A DNA stretch of 64,000 nucleotides, taken from NCBI GenBank assembly GCA_030562195.1, contig CM060201.1:36376067-36440066 (forward strand). The letters run 5' to 3'. This DNA comes from Nipponacmea schrenckii (lineage: Eukaryota; Mollusca; Gastropoda; Lottiidae). A program made the position numbers and the translations under genes. Of this stretch, positions 45,613-57,198 are shown piece after piece. The notes under the pieces were generated by a model that was not told where the DNA came from, made no database searches, and was given only the letters and a program-made list of their open reading frames with translations. The first letter of the stretch is position 1. Each line of letters opens with the position of its first letter.

Positions 45613-46619
45613 ATGTCGATTGCTTCTGGAACAACGAGTGGTGCCGATCTGCAAGAAGACAGCTCATCGATTCCGTCAGCCACAGTTCAACAAGATGTCA
45701 GTGACAGGTTAGCCGATAGACTTTCAGTTTTACTAAGACGTAAACGAGTGTTAAAAACTAATTTAACAAAAGCCAGGTTAGTTCTTACAGCCTTACTTTG
45801 TTCCGATGATGTGTCGTCTGCTGAGTTTATCGATAGTGTGAGGTCTGCTGTCAGACAAGTTCTACATTCTCAAGAAGAGGTAATCGATAATTTACTTTTA
45901 TTGTGTGATGTCGATAGTGATCGTTTTGAGTCTGAGCTGGACACTATACAGAATGACAGTGCAATTATTGACATTTTATCGAAATCAACTGACCTTTTAT
46001 CAAATATATCGAAAACTTCCCCAAACTCAGCTGGTGTTATTGACAATCCAGGGGCAGGCCAAATCGACCCAAGTCCAAACCACCCCCCATCGTCAGATTC
46101 TAACTCCGATGTTTTGAGCACCTACCAGGTCGATAAAGATATGTTTCAGCAACTGAAACGGGTCACGATTCCGAAATTTAATGGTAACAAAAAGGATTAC
46201 CAGCTGTTCAAAGACGCCTTTTACCAATGCATCGACAAGGCGAAGTGCACAGATGGTTATAAGATGTTGCAACTTAGACAGTATCTCGAAGGTGAAGCCC
46301 TGAAGGCCATAGAGGGTTTCCCGGCCAGTACCATCGGATACGAATCCGCGAAAAACAGACTTGAGGAAAAGTTTGGTGGATCGAGACGAATAGTCCTTTT
46401 ACATTTAGACGCGATTAGACACATGAAGCCCATTTTGTTTCACGAATTAAAAAGTATAGAGTCGTTTTGTGATAAACTCGAGTTGTCGATCATAGCTCTT
46501 AAAGAAGCCGGTCGTTCAGAAGAATTCGACGAGAATTCGATGTTCTATTGTGTGGCGAAATCGAAACTTTCTCCCGCTAATATCGCGAATTATAAACGTT
46601 GGGCCGCAACTGCGAGTTG
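45613..46619 (+). pseudogene. gag: BEL gag, truncated copy
   Basis: The ATG at 45613 opens the same protein as the main element. This copy is intact through the site where the main copy has a frameshift (GSRRIVLLHLD). BEL homology stops at 46619; the frame then runs by chance through LINE sequence to a stop at 46761. The zinc knuckles and pol are missing. Confidence 0.85.
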
Positions 46620-47357
46620 TCTGTGTAGTGAAGGAACCGAAATAGCTGTTAAAATATTTGATGCTATGATCTCCCCATCCTTTATTACGGGGCTGAAATA
46701 TAGGGTGTTAAATATAGACATGGAATTGAGCATATACAAAACATGTTATGCAAACGGCTGATATGTACCGGTCAGAAAATAATGAATGCTATTGCCAGGG
46801 GAGACTGTGGTAGGTTTGGTTTATCTGTGAATTATATGTGTAAACCAATTAAATATTTTTGAAGAATACAATGTATATCTAATGATAGGTTGCCAAACCA
46901 ATGTTATAAAATGTTATATGAACTCGATTTAATTGGGAGAAGAAGTTGGTGAACTAGTGTTAAAGATCTCATATTCAACTCTGCATTCGGTCACGTTTGG
47001 GAAGCTCAATCGATTGGTGATATAAAACAATTATAATACAATATTTCAAAACTGGACTTAAGGACATTAATCTCCAATCATGGAATTCCATAATAACCGA
47101 ATCCATTAAAAGCCAGTTCTATTCTCAAATTAAACCAGTGTTCAGATGTGAGGATTTGATATACAACAAGCTCTCTCATAGATTGAAATTTGCTATTTCA
47201 AATATACGCTGCTCGACGCATCTCTTAAATATTGAAATGGACTGTCGAAATGGTAACCCTAGAATTGAACGTATTTGTCAAATTTGCAACAGTAAAGGAA
47301 TTGAAGATGACCTCCATTTCATACTTGTGTGCCCCATACTTAGTGACGTCAGAAATA
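46620..47357 (+). pseudogene. LINE C-terminal fragment, cut by the assembly gap
   Basis: Frames with stops give KIFDAMISPS, GDCGRFGLSV and a long open end (47138 onward) with RLKFAISNIRCSTHLLNIE and the Cys-His motif CQICNSKGIEDDLHFILVC. This matches the type of LINE tail seen at 3735-4560. The upstream junction is flush with the end of the BEL gag duplicate. Confidence 0.72.
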
Positions 47358-47857
47358 NNNNNNNNNNNNNNNNNNNNNNNNNNNNNNNNNNNNNNNNNNN
47401 NNNNNNNNNNNNNNNNNNNNNNNNNNNNNNNNNNNNNNNNNNNNNNNNNNNNNNNNNNNNNNNNNNNNNNNNNNNNNNNNNNNNNNNNNNNNNNNNNNNN
47501 NNNNNNNNNNNNNNNNNNNNNNNNNNNNNNNNNNNNNNNNNNNNNNNNNNNNNNNNNNNNNNNNNNNNNNNNNNNNNNNNNNNNNNNNNNNNNNNNNNNN
47601 NNNNNNNNNNNNNNNNNNNNNNNNNNNNNNNNNNNNNNNNNNNNNNNNNNNNNNNNNNNNNNNNNNNNNNNNNNNNNNNNNNNNNNNNNNNNNNNNNNNN
47701 NNNNNNNNNNNNNNNNNNNNNNNNNNNNNNNNNNNNNNNNNNNNNNNNNNNNNNNNNNNNNNNNNNNNNNNNNNNNNNNNNNNNNNNNNNNNNNNNNNNN
47801 NNNNNNNNNNNNNNNNNNNNNNNNNNNNNNNNNNNNNNNNNNNNNNNNNNNNNNNNN
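47358..47857. other. Assembly gap (500 N)
   Basis: Exactly 500 undetermined bases, a typical placeholder for a gap of unknown size. LINE sequence lies on the left and a 46-bp array on the right. Open frames drawn across it are meaningless. Confidence 0.99.
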
Positions 47858-48300
47858 CAACAATGTATCATATATCTGTATCTCTATCAATTGTAGTGGT
47901 CAACAATGTATCTATATATCTGTATCTCTATCACATTATAGATGGTCAACAAAGTATCTATATATCTGTATCTCTTTCACATTATAGATGGTCAACAATG
48001 TATCTATATATCTGTATCTCTGTCGTATTATAGATGGTCAACAATGTATCTTTATCTCTGTATCTCTATCACATTGTAGATGGTCAACAATGTATCTTTA
48101 ATTCTGTATCTCTATCATATTATAGATGGTCAACAATGTATCTATATATCTATATATCTGTCATATTGTAGATGGTCAACAATATATCTATATATCTGTA
48201 TCTCTATCACATTATAGATGGTCAACAATGTTTCTATATCTCTGTATCTCTATCACATCATAGATGGTCAACAATGTATCTATATCTCTGTATCTCTATC
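47858..48300. repeat. 46-bp tandem array after the gap
   Basis: About ten copies of a 46-bp unit: caacaatgtatctatatatc, tgtatctctatcacattata, gatggt. The left end is lost in the gap. It is unrelated in sequence to the 46-bp satellite at 8311. Confidence 0.93.
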
Positions 48301-49250
48301 TAAAAGAAACTTGCCTAACGTACCGTTTCTAACTAACTTGTCTTATTGAACTACTTAATTTAAAATGTTGATGGATTACGATTCTTAAAGTAATAGAAAT
48401 TGATAGATATCACTTCATTTTACAATGTTTTATAAAATTTTACGATAAGTATTCTAATTCCTTGTCCCTTTTTGACAATTATTTTATAAATAAATTTTAG
48501 TTTTCATATCTATAGAACAAAGTTTTTTAATGTACATTCTTTTATTTTGATTTACATGTATATGAAAAGTTGCATTTATACTCAGATAAGTCTACTAAAT
48601 GTGTTTATATCGATTCTGTGGATATATGAAGATATTGTAACTTTTCCATGAATATGATATTTTCAATGTGCTGTTTGTTTTTGCCTTAACATATACCTTA
48701 ACGTTTTATATAATTAGGCTTCGGCGATTTCGATTCTTTCCCCTCCAATCTAAATTTGGTCGTTTGGGCTAAATAAAGTTTTAAAATTTGAAATGGAAAT
48801 AAATGTTTCAACATCTGCTGTTATGAATTAATATTCAGTTGAATTATTATAGCAACTTTATTCAAATTAATGTATAGTTGTTAGACGTCTATGAATAATA
48901 CCTATATTAGTAACATTAGATATAGCCTAGAATTTAATACAGGCTATACAAGTCTCTCTTGGGTCAGTCTAGTTGAGATACCTACCATCGCCACCATGGG
49001 CCTACTCTAAGTAAAATGACCATTGTATTGACACTGATTAAGTAATTGACCGAGGTGTTTAACGTTTCAATGGTTTTCTCTTCTGGATTGGCTCTATTCA
49101 ACTAGCGATCAATGTGATTGTAACAGTCTATAATATTACTGTTGCTTGGCTTTCTTCATTTCTGAATTGATCTCAAGTACGAAGGAGTTCCGTCCTCGGT
49201 TGTTGTCTTAAGTACACTATTATTACAATATGTCGGAATAGATGTCGACG
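48301..49250. other. No gene recognised
   Basis: AT-rich sequence without convincing exons or element ends. Confidence 0.55.
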
Positions 49251-49254
49251 GTAT

Positions 49255-49690
49255 ACTATATAGTGTTCTTATTTATCTAAAGTTACTATATCTATTATTG
49301 TATAACTTGATAAAGATTGCTGTATGTGAATTGAAACGTTGCTTAAATTAAAGAGAAGTAGTATATCTATAATAGTGGTCTTATTTATCTAAAGTTACTA
49401 TATCTATTATTGTATAACTTGATAAAGATTGCTGTATGTGAATTGAAACGTTGTTTAAATTAAAGAGAAGTAGTATATCTATAATAGTGGTCTTATTTAT
49501 CTAAAGTTACTATATCTATTATTGTATAACTTGATAAAGATTGCTGTATGTGAATTGAAACGTTGCTTAAATTAAAGAGAAGTAGTATTCTATAATAGTG
49601 GTCTTATTTATCTAAAGTTACTAATCTATTATTGTATAACTTGATAAAGATTGCTGTATGTTAATTTAAACGTTGTTTCAATTAGAGAAT
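49255..49690 (-). repeat. 112-bp satellite, inverted copies upstream of gene C
   Basis: Nearly four copies of the 112-bp unit in the orientation opposite to intron 1 of gene B. A partial forward copy lies at about 49757-49815, making a small inverted pair. Confidence 0.9.
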
Positions 49691-49815
49691 AGAAGTATAT
49701 CTCTTATAGAATTGTTTTTATAATTAGAACTATCTTTTATCACCACTTTTATATACTATTATAGATATACTACTTCTCTTTAATTTAAACAACGTTTCAA
49801 TTCACATACAGGAAA

Positions 49816-50780
49816 CTTTTTGTCTTCGTAAGTAGAATCTCCTAATCTTCTTCTCTGATTACTTGGTCTAGGAGATGGTTGTTATGTTCCATTCCATTTG
49901 TGACAATTTAATTACTGCCCAATCATTGACGTATTTAAATAATAAGGAACAGGTTTGTTGAATGTTTATTGACCATTGTCTGTTTTATCAACAGAGCAAT
50001 GGCTTCCTGATAATTTATTCCCAACATTGCTAATATGCCGCCTGTAGCTTCACCTTTTTGTAATATAGAGGATACTATACTATACTGGAACCAGATTATC
50101 TCAGTTCCATAAAAGCGAGAAATTCCCCCATGGCTATATGCAGAAAAGGATAGTGGCAAAAATTCCAAAATCAGAACTTAAAAAAATTGAACCTTGTTTT
50201 TCATCAGCAAACAGAAAACAATCTGTACAACCCTTTTAGTCCGGATAAAACTATTTTTTCTAATATTAATCAGAACATATTAGAATTTAATTCAATAGAG
50301 TTTAGACAATTTCTAATTACCTAAAATGATTACCTGCAATCTGTAGCATGGGAACATTACTAAATTTTATTTCTTTAAGAGTGTTAACAATATGCTATAT
50401 AAATATCCGAAATCATTGAACTAACCTGTTGTCATAAATTACAGGATCTCTCTTGACGATAACACTGTAGACTAAGAAATTTATTAAACCAGTTTCCATA
50501 TTACACCATTTTTCAAATAATCATTAAGCATTTATGTGATAATTACATGTTTTGTATTATATCTATTCCTATGGATATCTTTCTTGACATTTATAACTTT
50601 ATCTTTAGATGAATAGAAAACTTCAATAGTTATACCGGATAGTTAAAATCCTTGAAAATAAATATAAACAACTTAGTAATTTGTAGCGTAGTCTTAAACA
50701 ATATCTATTCCAATAAAACAGTTAACTGCATCTTAGTGAACATACTTTTAGTCTGGGTAGCAATGTTCATTTATATATAT
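49816..50780. other. No gene recognised
   Basis: AT-rich sequence; small open stretches have no motif. It precedes duplicon copy 2. Confidence 0.5.
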
Positions 50781-50782
50781 GA

Positions 50783-51080
50783 ACAGTTAACTAGGCCTAG
50801 TGAGCTCTGTAGGCTAGTCTGGGTAAACAATAGACCATTCTAAATAAGAACAGTTAACTAGGCCTAGTGAGCTCTGTAGGTAGTCTGGGTAACAATAGAC
50901 CATTCTCAATAAGAACAGTTAACTAGGCCTAGTGAGCTCTGTAGGCTAGTCTGGGTAAACAATAGACCATTCTCAATAAGAACAGTTAACTAGGCCTAGT
51001 GAGCTCTGTAGGCTAGTCTGGGTAAACAATAGACCAGTCTAAATAAGAGCAATAAAACAAGGCTTAAGGAGTTCTGTAGG
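50783..51080. repeat. 67-bp array
   Basis: About four and a half copies of a 67-bp unit containing aacagttaactaggcctagt, gagctctgtaggctagtctg and acaatagaccattct. A single related copy lies at about 26165-26240 at the matching point of duplicon copy 1, so the array expanded here after the duplication (inference). Confidence 0.9.
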
Positions 51081-51739
51081 CTAGCTTGGGTACATAACGG
51101 ATTCAATAAGCGAAACAATGTTTGCTTGAAGAGCTAGCATCACTACATTTTGACAACGAAACTATATTCTCTTTGTGATTGTGTATATTCGAGACTTTGA
51201 ACTTAATATATAGGTTTACATTTCAATATAATTAAATATAGAACATACTTATTGTAAATTCACCAGTTTGGCATAGTTTCAGTGTTTGTCTCTATAATGG
51301 TTTAATAGTATTAGTCTTATTTCGTAAGGTGTCAAGTTGACTATAACTCCTTGGTGGAGGGGGGTGTACAATAAAGTATTAAACAAATTGATCTGATATA
51401 TATAAATATTAATCTACAGTGCCTTGGTGATCGGCCAGTTCCATTTTGTTAGATAAAGGAGGAAATCCTGCTAAATTAGATCATAAACTAACAGGGAGGT
51501 ACTTCAAAACGACATAGATTATAACTGGACGTCTGGAATCTAACATTCTTGTAAGGAGTTTGGCACCAATCTCACCAATCATTCTCAATCCGTTGGTGAT
51601 AACAAGATTTCATTGTAAAATATACCCAGTTATATTTAATTGTCTAAGATCGTATATCAAGTATAATAATATATTTCCCTGTAGAAACTGTGTAACTGAT
51701 ATCGAGGTCAAGGCGTTGATCACATCCTTTTATGGTTAG

Positions 51740-51830
51740 AAGTTTGGTAAATTTAACTTTATAACAATATCATTGGTTAAAATCGTGTATGACGCAACTA
51801 TAAAACGTTTGATGCGTCTATTCTAGTCAC
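51740..51830 (+). promoter_or_regulatory. Core promoter of protease-like gene C
   Basis: TATA box tataaaac at 51799-51806, with the inverted CCAAT motif cattggttaaaat about 30 bp upstream. The start-site region (gtctattcta, acacctcggatcgtca) matches gene B closely. Confidence 0.62.
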
Positions 51831-52217
51831 TTACACCTCGGATCGTCAAACTAACAATATTATTCTACAATTCTTATTCTACCATAGTTTATACATCGAC
51901 TAGAATCGGAACTTATCTTAAAGATAGAAGTAAGGTAAGTGTTGTAGATATTCAACTAGAATCTGATCTAAGTTTAAAGATAGAAATAAGGTAAGTGTTG
52001 TAGATATTCAATTGAATCTGATCTAATTTAAGATAGAAATAAGGTAAGTGTTGTAGATATTCAACTAGAATCTGATCTAAGTTTTAAGATAGAAATAAGG
52101 TAAGTGTTGTAGATATTCAACTAGAATCGGATCTAATTTTAAAGATAGAAATAAGGTAAGTGTTGTAGATATTCAACTAGAATCGGATATAATTTTAAAG
52201 ATAGAAATAAGGTAATT
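51829..52217 (+). repeat. Non-coding exon 1 with a donor array (gene C)
   Basis: Six tandem copies of the exon 1 end plus 5' splice donor, with GT at 51935, 51991, 52044, 52100, 52156 and 52212. Steps are 56 bp except one of 53. Five donors are gtaagtg and the last is gtaattt. The 3' splice site is aatattttag ending at 52442, so the intron is only about 230-510 bp depending on the donor used. Confidence 0.83.
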
Positions 52218-52476
52218 TTTGAAACAATTAATTGGTCTACTTTCATTTTGACTACCTCCAGATTTTCATGATTTTTTCTCTACAAACTCAGTATTGACCA
52301 AGCATTCATGTGACATATCTGAAAGTTTCAAGGAAATTTATGTTATAGGATGAATTTTGTGATTTAACATGGAAACAGATGTTAATTAGTTAATTAGTGA
52401 CGTCGGTCCTTATGTGCTAATCTCTCTTCATTAATATTTTAGGTCTCACTTCTTGGTTGCTAAAAACGTAAACAAA

Positions 52477-53827
52477 ATGGCTGTGTGTTATCACGATCAA
52501 GAAGAATTTGAATCAGATCTGACGATAGAAGTAGCTAGAGAAGATGATATCTTAAAGGAAGGCCAAGGTTTAGATGAGATTGAGTGTGACAAGAATCCTG
52601 AACATCGAGATTTCATTCCCTTTAAGGGATTTAACTTTAGAACATTTACCTAATGTAAACAGAAACGCTAAAACATTAGAATATCTAAAACAGAAAGGAA
52701 GCCGAGTTGTCAGACTAGTGGTAGGAAGGAAATTAGGGTCCGGGTATGTGATGAGGTATAATAACCAATATTATATAAGGACTAATAATCATGTTGTTAG
52801 AACGGAGGATGAGGTGAAACATTGTACTGTCGAGTTTCATTACGATGATGACAGCAGGTCGAGTGTAATCACTTGTAGAGGAGTGAAATTATTCTATACC
52901 GATCCTTATAGAGATATTGCATTATTCAAATTCCACCCTGTACCTGATTTTTTACATCAACAACACTATGAGGATGATAAAGTTCCATATATTAATATAA
53001 TGTTCAAAAATAATAAAACTATATCGATTATACCATTGCCAATATCGAGTGACTCGTCTTTATCTAGATTAAACCTAAACAGTTCCGAGATTCACTTGAT
53101 GTTTATATCATATCCTGATGGTTTTATCGGATACTTAAAAAGCTCCTATTTTGAAATTAAACCAATTCCTTCCAATTTACAGGAGTTAACTTCTGTAGAA
53201 GTTTATATAGATGAGGAAGATGGTGAAAGTAGAAAGATAAGGGGTGATATTTTTCAATTTGGTGATGATATTGTTGTTAAACTATCAGAATTTATTTTTC
53301 AAGACGAAGTAAAGAAATGTAGAGTAGTTTTGAATGGTGGAGTAATTGGTCGTGGGACTCGATTGTATTTCAATCAATGTAACTTTAAAGATATCAGTAA
53401 TGCGTGTGGCATTGATAAATATATATATGATGTCGATTGGTGGGAATTCAATTTTCACCCTAAAAAAGAATCTAAAAATAAAGATTTAAAAGATCCGTTA
53501 GATAATGTGTGTTGTATTGGCCATCCGCATGGTGCATTCAAACGTATCACTTTCGGACGAATATTAGGATACTCGATGAATAAATTTGACAATCAACATC
53601 GACATATAACCAAACCAGGATCAGATTGTCAGTGCCAGGAAGTTTGTTGTGTGGAGTATTCATGTAAAACCTGCCCTGGTTCTAGTGGATCTCCAGTATT
53701 TAAACTGCGCTACTTTGATAGTATGTCATATTATATTCATTTTATTGGTGAAAGTGAAAACAGAGAAATAGATGGTAACCATATTGAAAATATAAACAGA
53801 GCCTGGGTTGTCGGTGTACATGTCTGA
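52477..53827 (+). pseudogene. Trypsin-fold-like protein, copy with one frameshift (gene C)
   Basis: The ATG at 52477 opens the same N-terminus as gene B (CYHDQEEFESDL). After about 50 codons an extra base (ccctttaaggg versus ccctttaaag in gene B, near 52627) sends it to a stop at 52653. The rest of the protein stays open in the second frame to TGA 53827. It includes YIRTNNHVV (His), YRDIALFKFHP (Asp) and CPGSSGSP (Ser). Over a kilobase of otherwise open, well-conserved sequence suggests very recent damage or a sequencing error. An out-of-frame ATG at 52574 could in principle start the long frame. The two-module pattern is the same as in gene B, with LSEFIF in place of the His motif in module two. 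Confidence 0.75.
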
Positions 53828-55383
53828 TGCTTACGTTGATCTATTGCGAGAGACGGTAAAGGTTTTCTTTCTCTAGTTTCAGATGTCCAGTTCCCAAAAT
53901 ATTTAGTTTAAATAATGACTAAAGATGACATGACATCAATTCTTAATCCAATTAATTTTAAAAACATTTTACGATGTAAAAAAACCTTCAACATTCAATC
54001 ATATGAGTTAGAACTTTTACTGTTTCAAGAATTGCCAAACTGGTAATGCTAGTAACACCTAATAAAAAGTGTAAGAAAAACTTCAAATCAAAGCCTGGTC
54101 ATAATAAGAATCTACTCTCTATCTACATTGAGCTCTGAATTGAATTTTGAGTATTATTTTTGTATGAATTGAAATATCAATTTAAAAATAGTATCAAGGG
54201 CCTGTATATTGTCTTTGTGTTGACCACTGGAAAAATATTACTTACAAACATTAATTTAGGGAGGAGAATTTTCAGTCCAAAAATTGATTCATTTTCACAA
54301 TGTAGAGAGTACTTTATTGTAATTAGACGTATGGGTGAATTTTACTTTTAAATTCTTGCGACAGTGTGATACCAAATCGGAATCATGACAACTCGGGGAA
54401 TATACAGCTAGGGTCAACTTCTACTGAAAAGATAGAAAAGAAACTTGGACCAATGTTAACAGACAAGGCATTGGGTGGGCTTGAAAATTGATATTGCAAA
54501 GGAGATTTTGGGTGGTCCTGAAAATTGATATTTTAAATGAGTTATTTTGGTTTTCACACAGGAAAACTCCAAACACGGATTATATTTGGTTAATTATTAA
54601 TATCAGACACAATTAAACAACGAACTGATTAAAATCAGAAGTTATTTAGTGAGAGAATAGATTCGATATATCAAAATGATGTCATATACCGACCACCGGA
54701 TATATCACTATATGAGAGAAACTTTGTTGTTTATATTTGCTATTTATACTTGTTACTCTGTGTTCTATATAATTATGGTATTGCTTGATAAAGATTGCTG
54801 TATGTGAATTGAAACGTTAAAATTAAATAAACATATTTTGTCCATATTATATGTGATTTTAAATTTTAGATAATTTATTCGGAAGGCGAATTTCATAACA
54901 ATTTTCTTATTAATCTAACCAATATGTACCATTCCATACTAGTCTACATTTCATAACCGATATGTTGCCTTCAATATTCAAATTAATATTAGCTATGTAG
55001 ACTCTCTAAAATAATGATAACGAACCAATATGTTGTTTCCATCATTCACTTTTAGTCTAACATCGTTACTTATTACATAATACTGTAGCTTTCCGAGTCC
55101 CTTTTTGATTTGGGGCTGGCTTACAGCTGAAATCATTTTTTCTCTGAAGCTTTAAATATAAAGTGAAGGCAGTCAAACAATATTTGATGTTTAAATTCTG
55201 ACCCTAATATACTTCCATTCTGATAACAGAATACTAGAAATTTAAACATCCATGTTATATTTTAGAGACGTTTTACAGCATACCGTAATCTATTATACAT
55301 GTTATTATTTATATTAAGAATTCTATATTACTTTGATAATATGTTATAATAAATATTGAAAACTATTTTAATATGTTTTAAAT
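53828..55383. other. 3' flank of gene C, no gene
   Basis: Colinear with the gene B flank. A single inverted relic of the 112-bp unit lies at 54775-54820 (gtatgtgaattgaaacgtt), and 39-bp relics lie at about 55290-55380. Confidence 0.55.
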
Positions 55384-55727
55384 GAAATGAAATGAATGGA
55401 GTTTTACGCCCACTCTTCTGCACCTTATGAACTACTGTAAATGGGCCACCTAATGCATTGTGCAATGAGGGAAGTTTTGCCAGGACAGTAGCATTAACCT
55501 ACTCTTTTTGCGATTTCCAACGTTCGAGGCATCTTTAACGTGCACAGCCTGTAGCACGCGGTTAATTGTCCCATCAGAACGACTAGACGTTTTTTACCAT
55601 ATCAGTCTCTCCGACCTGCATCACTGACGAGGGGAAACTGAGCCGAACAATCAGGAAGTTCATTTAGCGGGATTGAACGCTGGACCCCCAGGTTAGCTAG
55701 CAAGCGTCTTACTCACTGGGCCTCACA
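55384..55727 (-). mobile_element. tRNA-derived SINE, nearly full length
   Basis: Read on the minus strand it starts with a tRNA-like head: an A-box-like stretch (ggcccagtgagtaagacgct) and a B box (gcgttcaatcc). It continues with a body shared with 5915-6110 and ends aaaactccattcatttcatt, with an attt-type tail. 39-bp repeat relics flank it on both sides, showing that it inserted into duplicon copy 2. Confidence 0.75.
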
Positions 55728-56262
55728 CAATCCTTTAATATGTTTAAATATTTAGATGACTGTATTACTTTAAGTGTCCTACCCCTTGCCAATCTCAACC
55801 CCATCCTTCAAAAGGACCAAGAATACTTGTTTTGTCAAAATATACAATTTTAAGGATTATTCTTTCAAATCAATAGAACATGTTTAATATACAACAATGG
55901 ATCCAGTTTTCATTTAACTTACTAAAACTGTGTTAGGTCATTATATATGAAAATGTTGACCAGATACTAATTATTGGTCAGTCTTTCATCTGACATAAAG
56001 TACCTACAGTTTACAACGAGATTTCTGGATACATTAATAGAAGGTGAAATTTCGTTATGTGACTTGGAAGAACTTATTGAACTCAGTTTGTCCAATTAAA
56101 CTCTTTACAAGGGAGGTAAATCAAGATAATGTTCAAACATACAGACAACCATAAAATCTCAAAGTCTCTTTCAAATAAAACATTTAATATTTTATTCATT
56201 CATAAAATTAGCCTACCACAGAATTGAAGGGGTTTTGATTCAAATTATCAGAGGTAGCCCTG

Positions 56263-56400
56263 GAGACTCAGTGATGTAGACACTTGCCCGCTTGCCCGAA
56301 GATCCAGGTTTCAAACCGGCTGATGTCGAGATAAGCTTTTGGACTTTTCAGCTGGGATGTCAGTAATATCAATTGGTTTAGTGTAAAGGCACAGAGAAGT
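56263..56400 (+). mobile_element. Second type of tRNA-like SINE, head region
   Basis: Contains gactcagtgatgtagacact (A-box-like) and aggtttcaaacc (B box) at tRNA-like spacing. The body differs from the SINE at 55384. The 3' boundary is not clear. Confidence 0.45.
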
Positions 56401-56403
56401 TCA

Positions 56404-56495
56404 GATATATACCCCTATCGCGATATATACCTATATCGCGATATATACCCATAACGCGATATATACCCATAACGCGATATATACCCATATCGCGA
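56404..56495. repeat. 18-bp array with CGCG palindromes
   Basis: Five copies of gatatatacccatatcgc with small changes (taacgc, ctatcgc). Joined units create the palindrome atatcgcgatat. Confidence 0.9.
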
Positions 56496-56499
56496 TAAA

Positions 56500-56985
56500 A
56501 AACAAGCCCTACGCCATGGAAACAAAGTTAAAAAGAAAATAGAACAAATCATCTTTCAATTTTATCTAATGTCCTATCGTTTCAATTTTAGAACATTCAT
56601 TTATCAAACAATGCAATTTTCTATCTTTTCTATAGTTGCTATTATTAGATTATGCATTAGGTACAGTGCAATAGCTTCTATTGTTTTCTATTATTAAAAC
56701 TTTAGCTGAAACATATGCTTCTAAAACCTTACTTGGTTGCTCTTTCCTCTTATACTTATATATTTAGTAATATATTTTTCTATGATTTTTGAAAATTTTA
56801 TTTTTGAAAAGATTCTCCATTAAATAATTTTTATCAATGAAATTAACGAAAACTCATTAATGATTTAATAAATACTAAAGAAGTGTGTTCACTGTTTCAA
56901 TTATTTCTTCTAGATATGGCAAGCGGTAATTGTCACAATGCACTTAATCGCAAGTCTTATTGCTTTTGGTAAACCTGGTCTTTGG
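56500..56985. other. No gene recognised
   Basis: AT-rich spacer without supported features. Confidence 0.5.
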
Positions 56986-57100
56986 ATATAAGGTAAGGGT
57001 TAGGTTTAGATATCGGGGATTAGGTAGGACTAGCGTTAGGTAGGGTAAGTAAGGAGTAGGGTCAGGTTAGGGTTAGGGTTAGAATTAGGTTTAGGGTTTG
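56985..57100 (+). repeat. Interstitial telomere-like sequence
   Basis: A degenerate run of TTAGG/TTAGGG-type units ending with gttagggttagggttag at about 57066-57082. Most animals outside arthropods use TTAGGG telomeres, so this may be an internal telomeric insertion; a chance G-rich microsatellite is possible. Confidence 0.55.
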
Positions 57101-57198
57101 CAACAATTCTTAGTATACATAAAAGTCTGGTTTGGGTGTTATCAAATGTACTGTATGACAGTTAACGTTCAAGGATTAAAATTTCCAAATCACTCAAG

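Larger units (their letters stand above)
45174..46619 (+). other. Inverted duplicate of the BEL 5' region
   Basis: This arm repeats, in opposite orientation, about 41398-42830: 75 bp of host flank, the 5' LTR and the first two thirds of gag. Because the host flank is shared, this is a duplication of the locus and not a second independent insertion. It ends abruptly after aactgcgagttgt, where LINE sequence begins. Confidence 0.88.
50760..56155 (+). other. Duplicon copy 2 (protease-like gene C with flanks)
   Basis: Colinear with 26170-34245: promoter block near 51680, donor array, coding exon and 3' flank to ctctttacaagggagg near 56105. A SINE at 55384-55727 is inserted only in this copy, and intron 1 lacks the 112-bp array. 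Confidence 0.8.

Noticed and set aside
45529..46761. A 410-codon gag protein ending after the BEL breakpoint
   Set aside because: The last ~48 codons come from LINE sequence beyond the 46619 junction; only the part before it is gag.
47138..47987. Open frames of about 200-250 codons crossing 47358-47857
   Set aside because: They run through 500 undetermined bases of an assembly gap.
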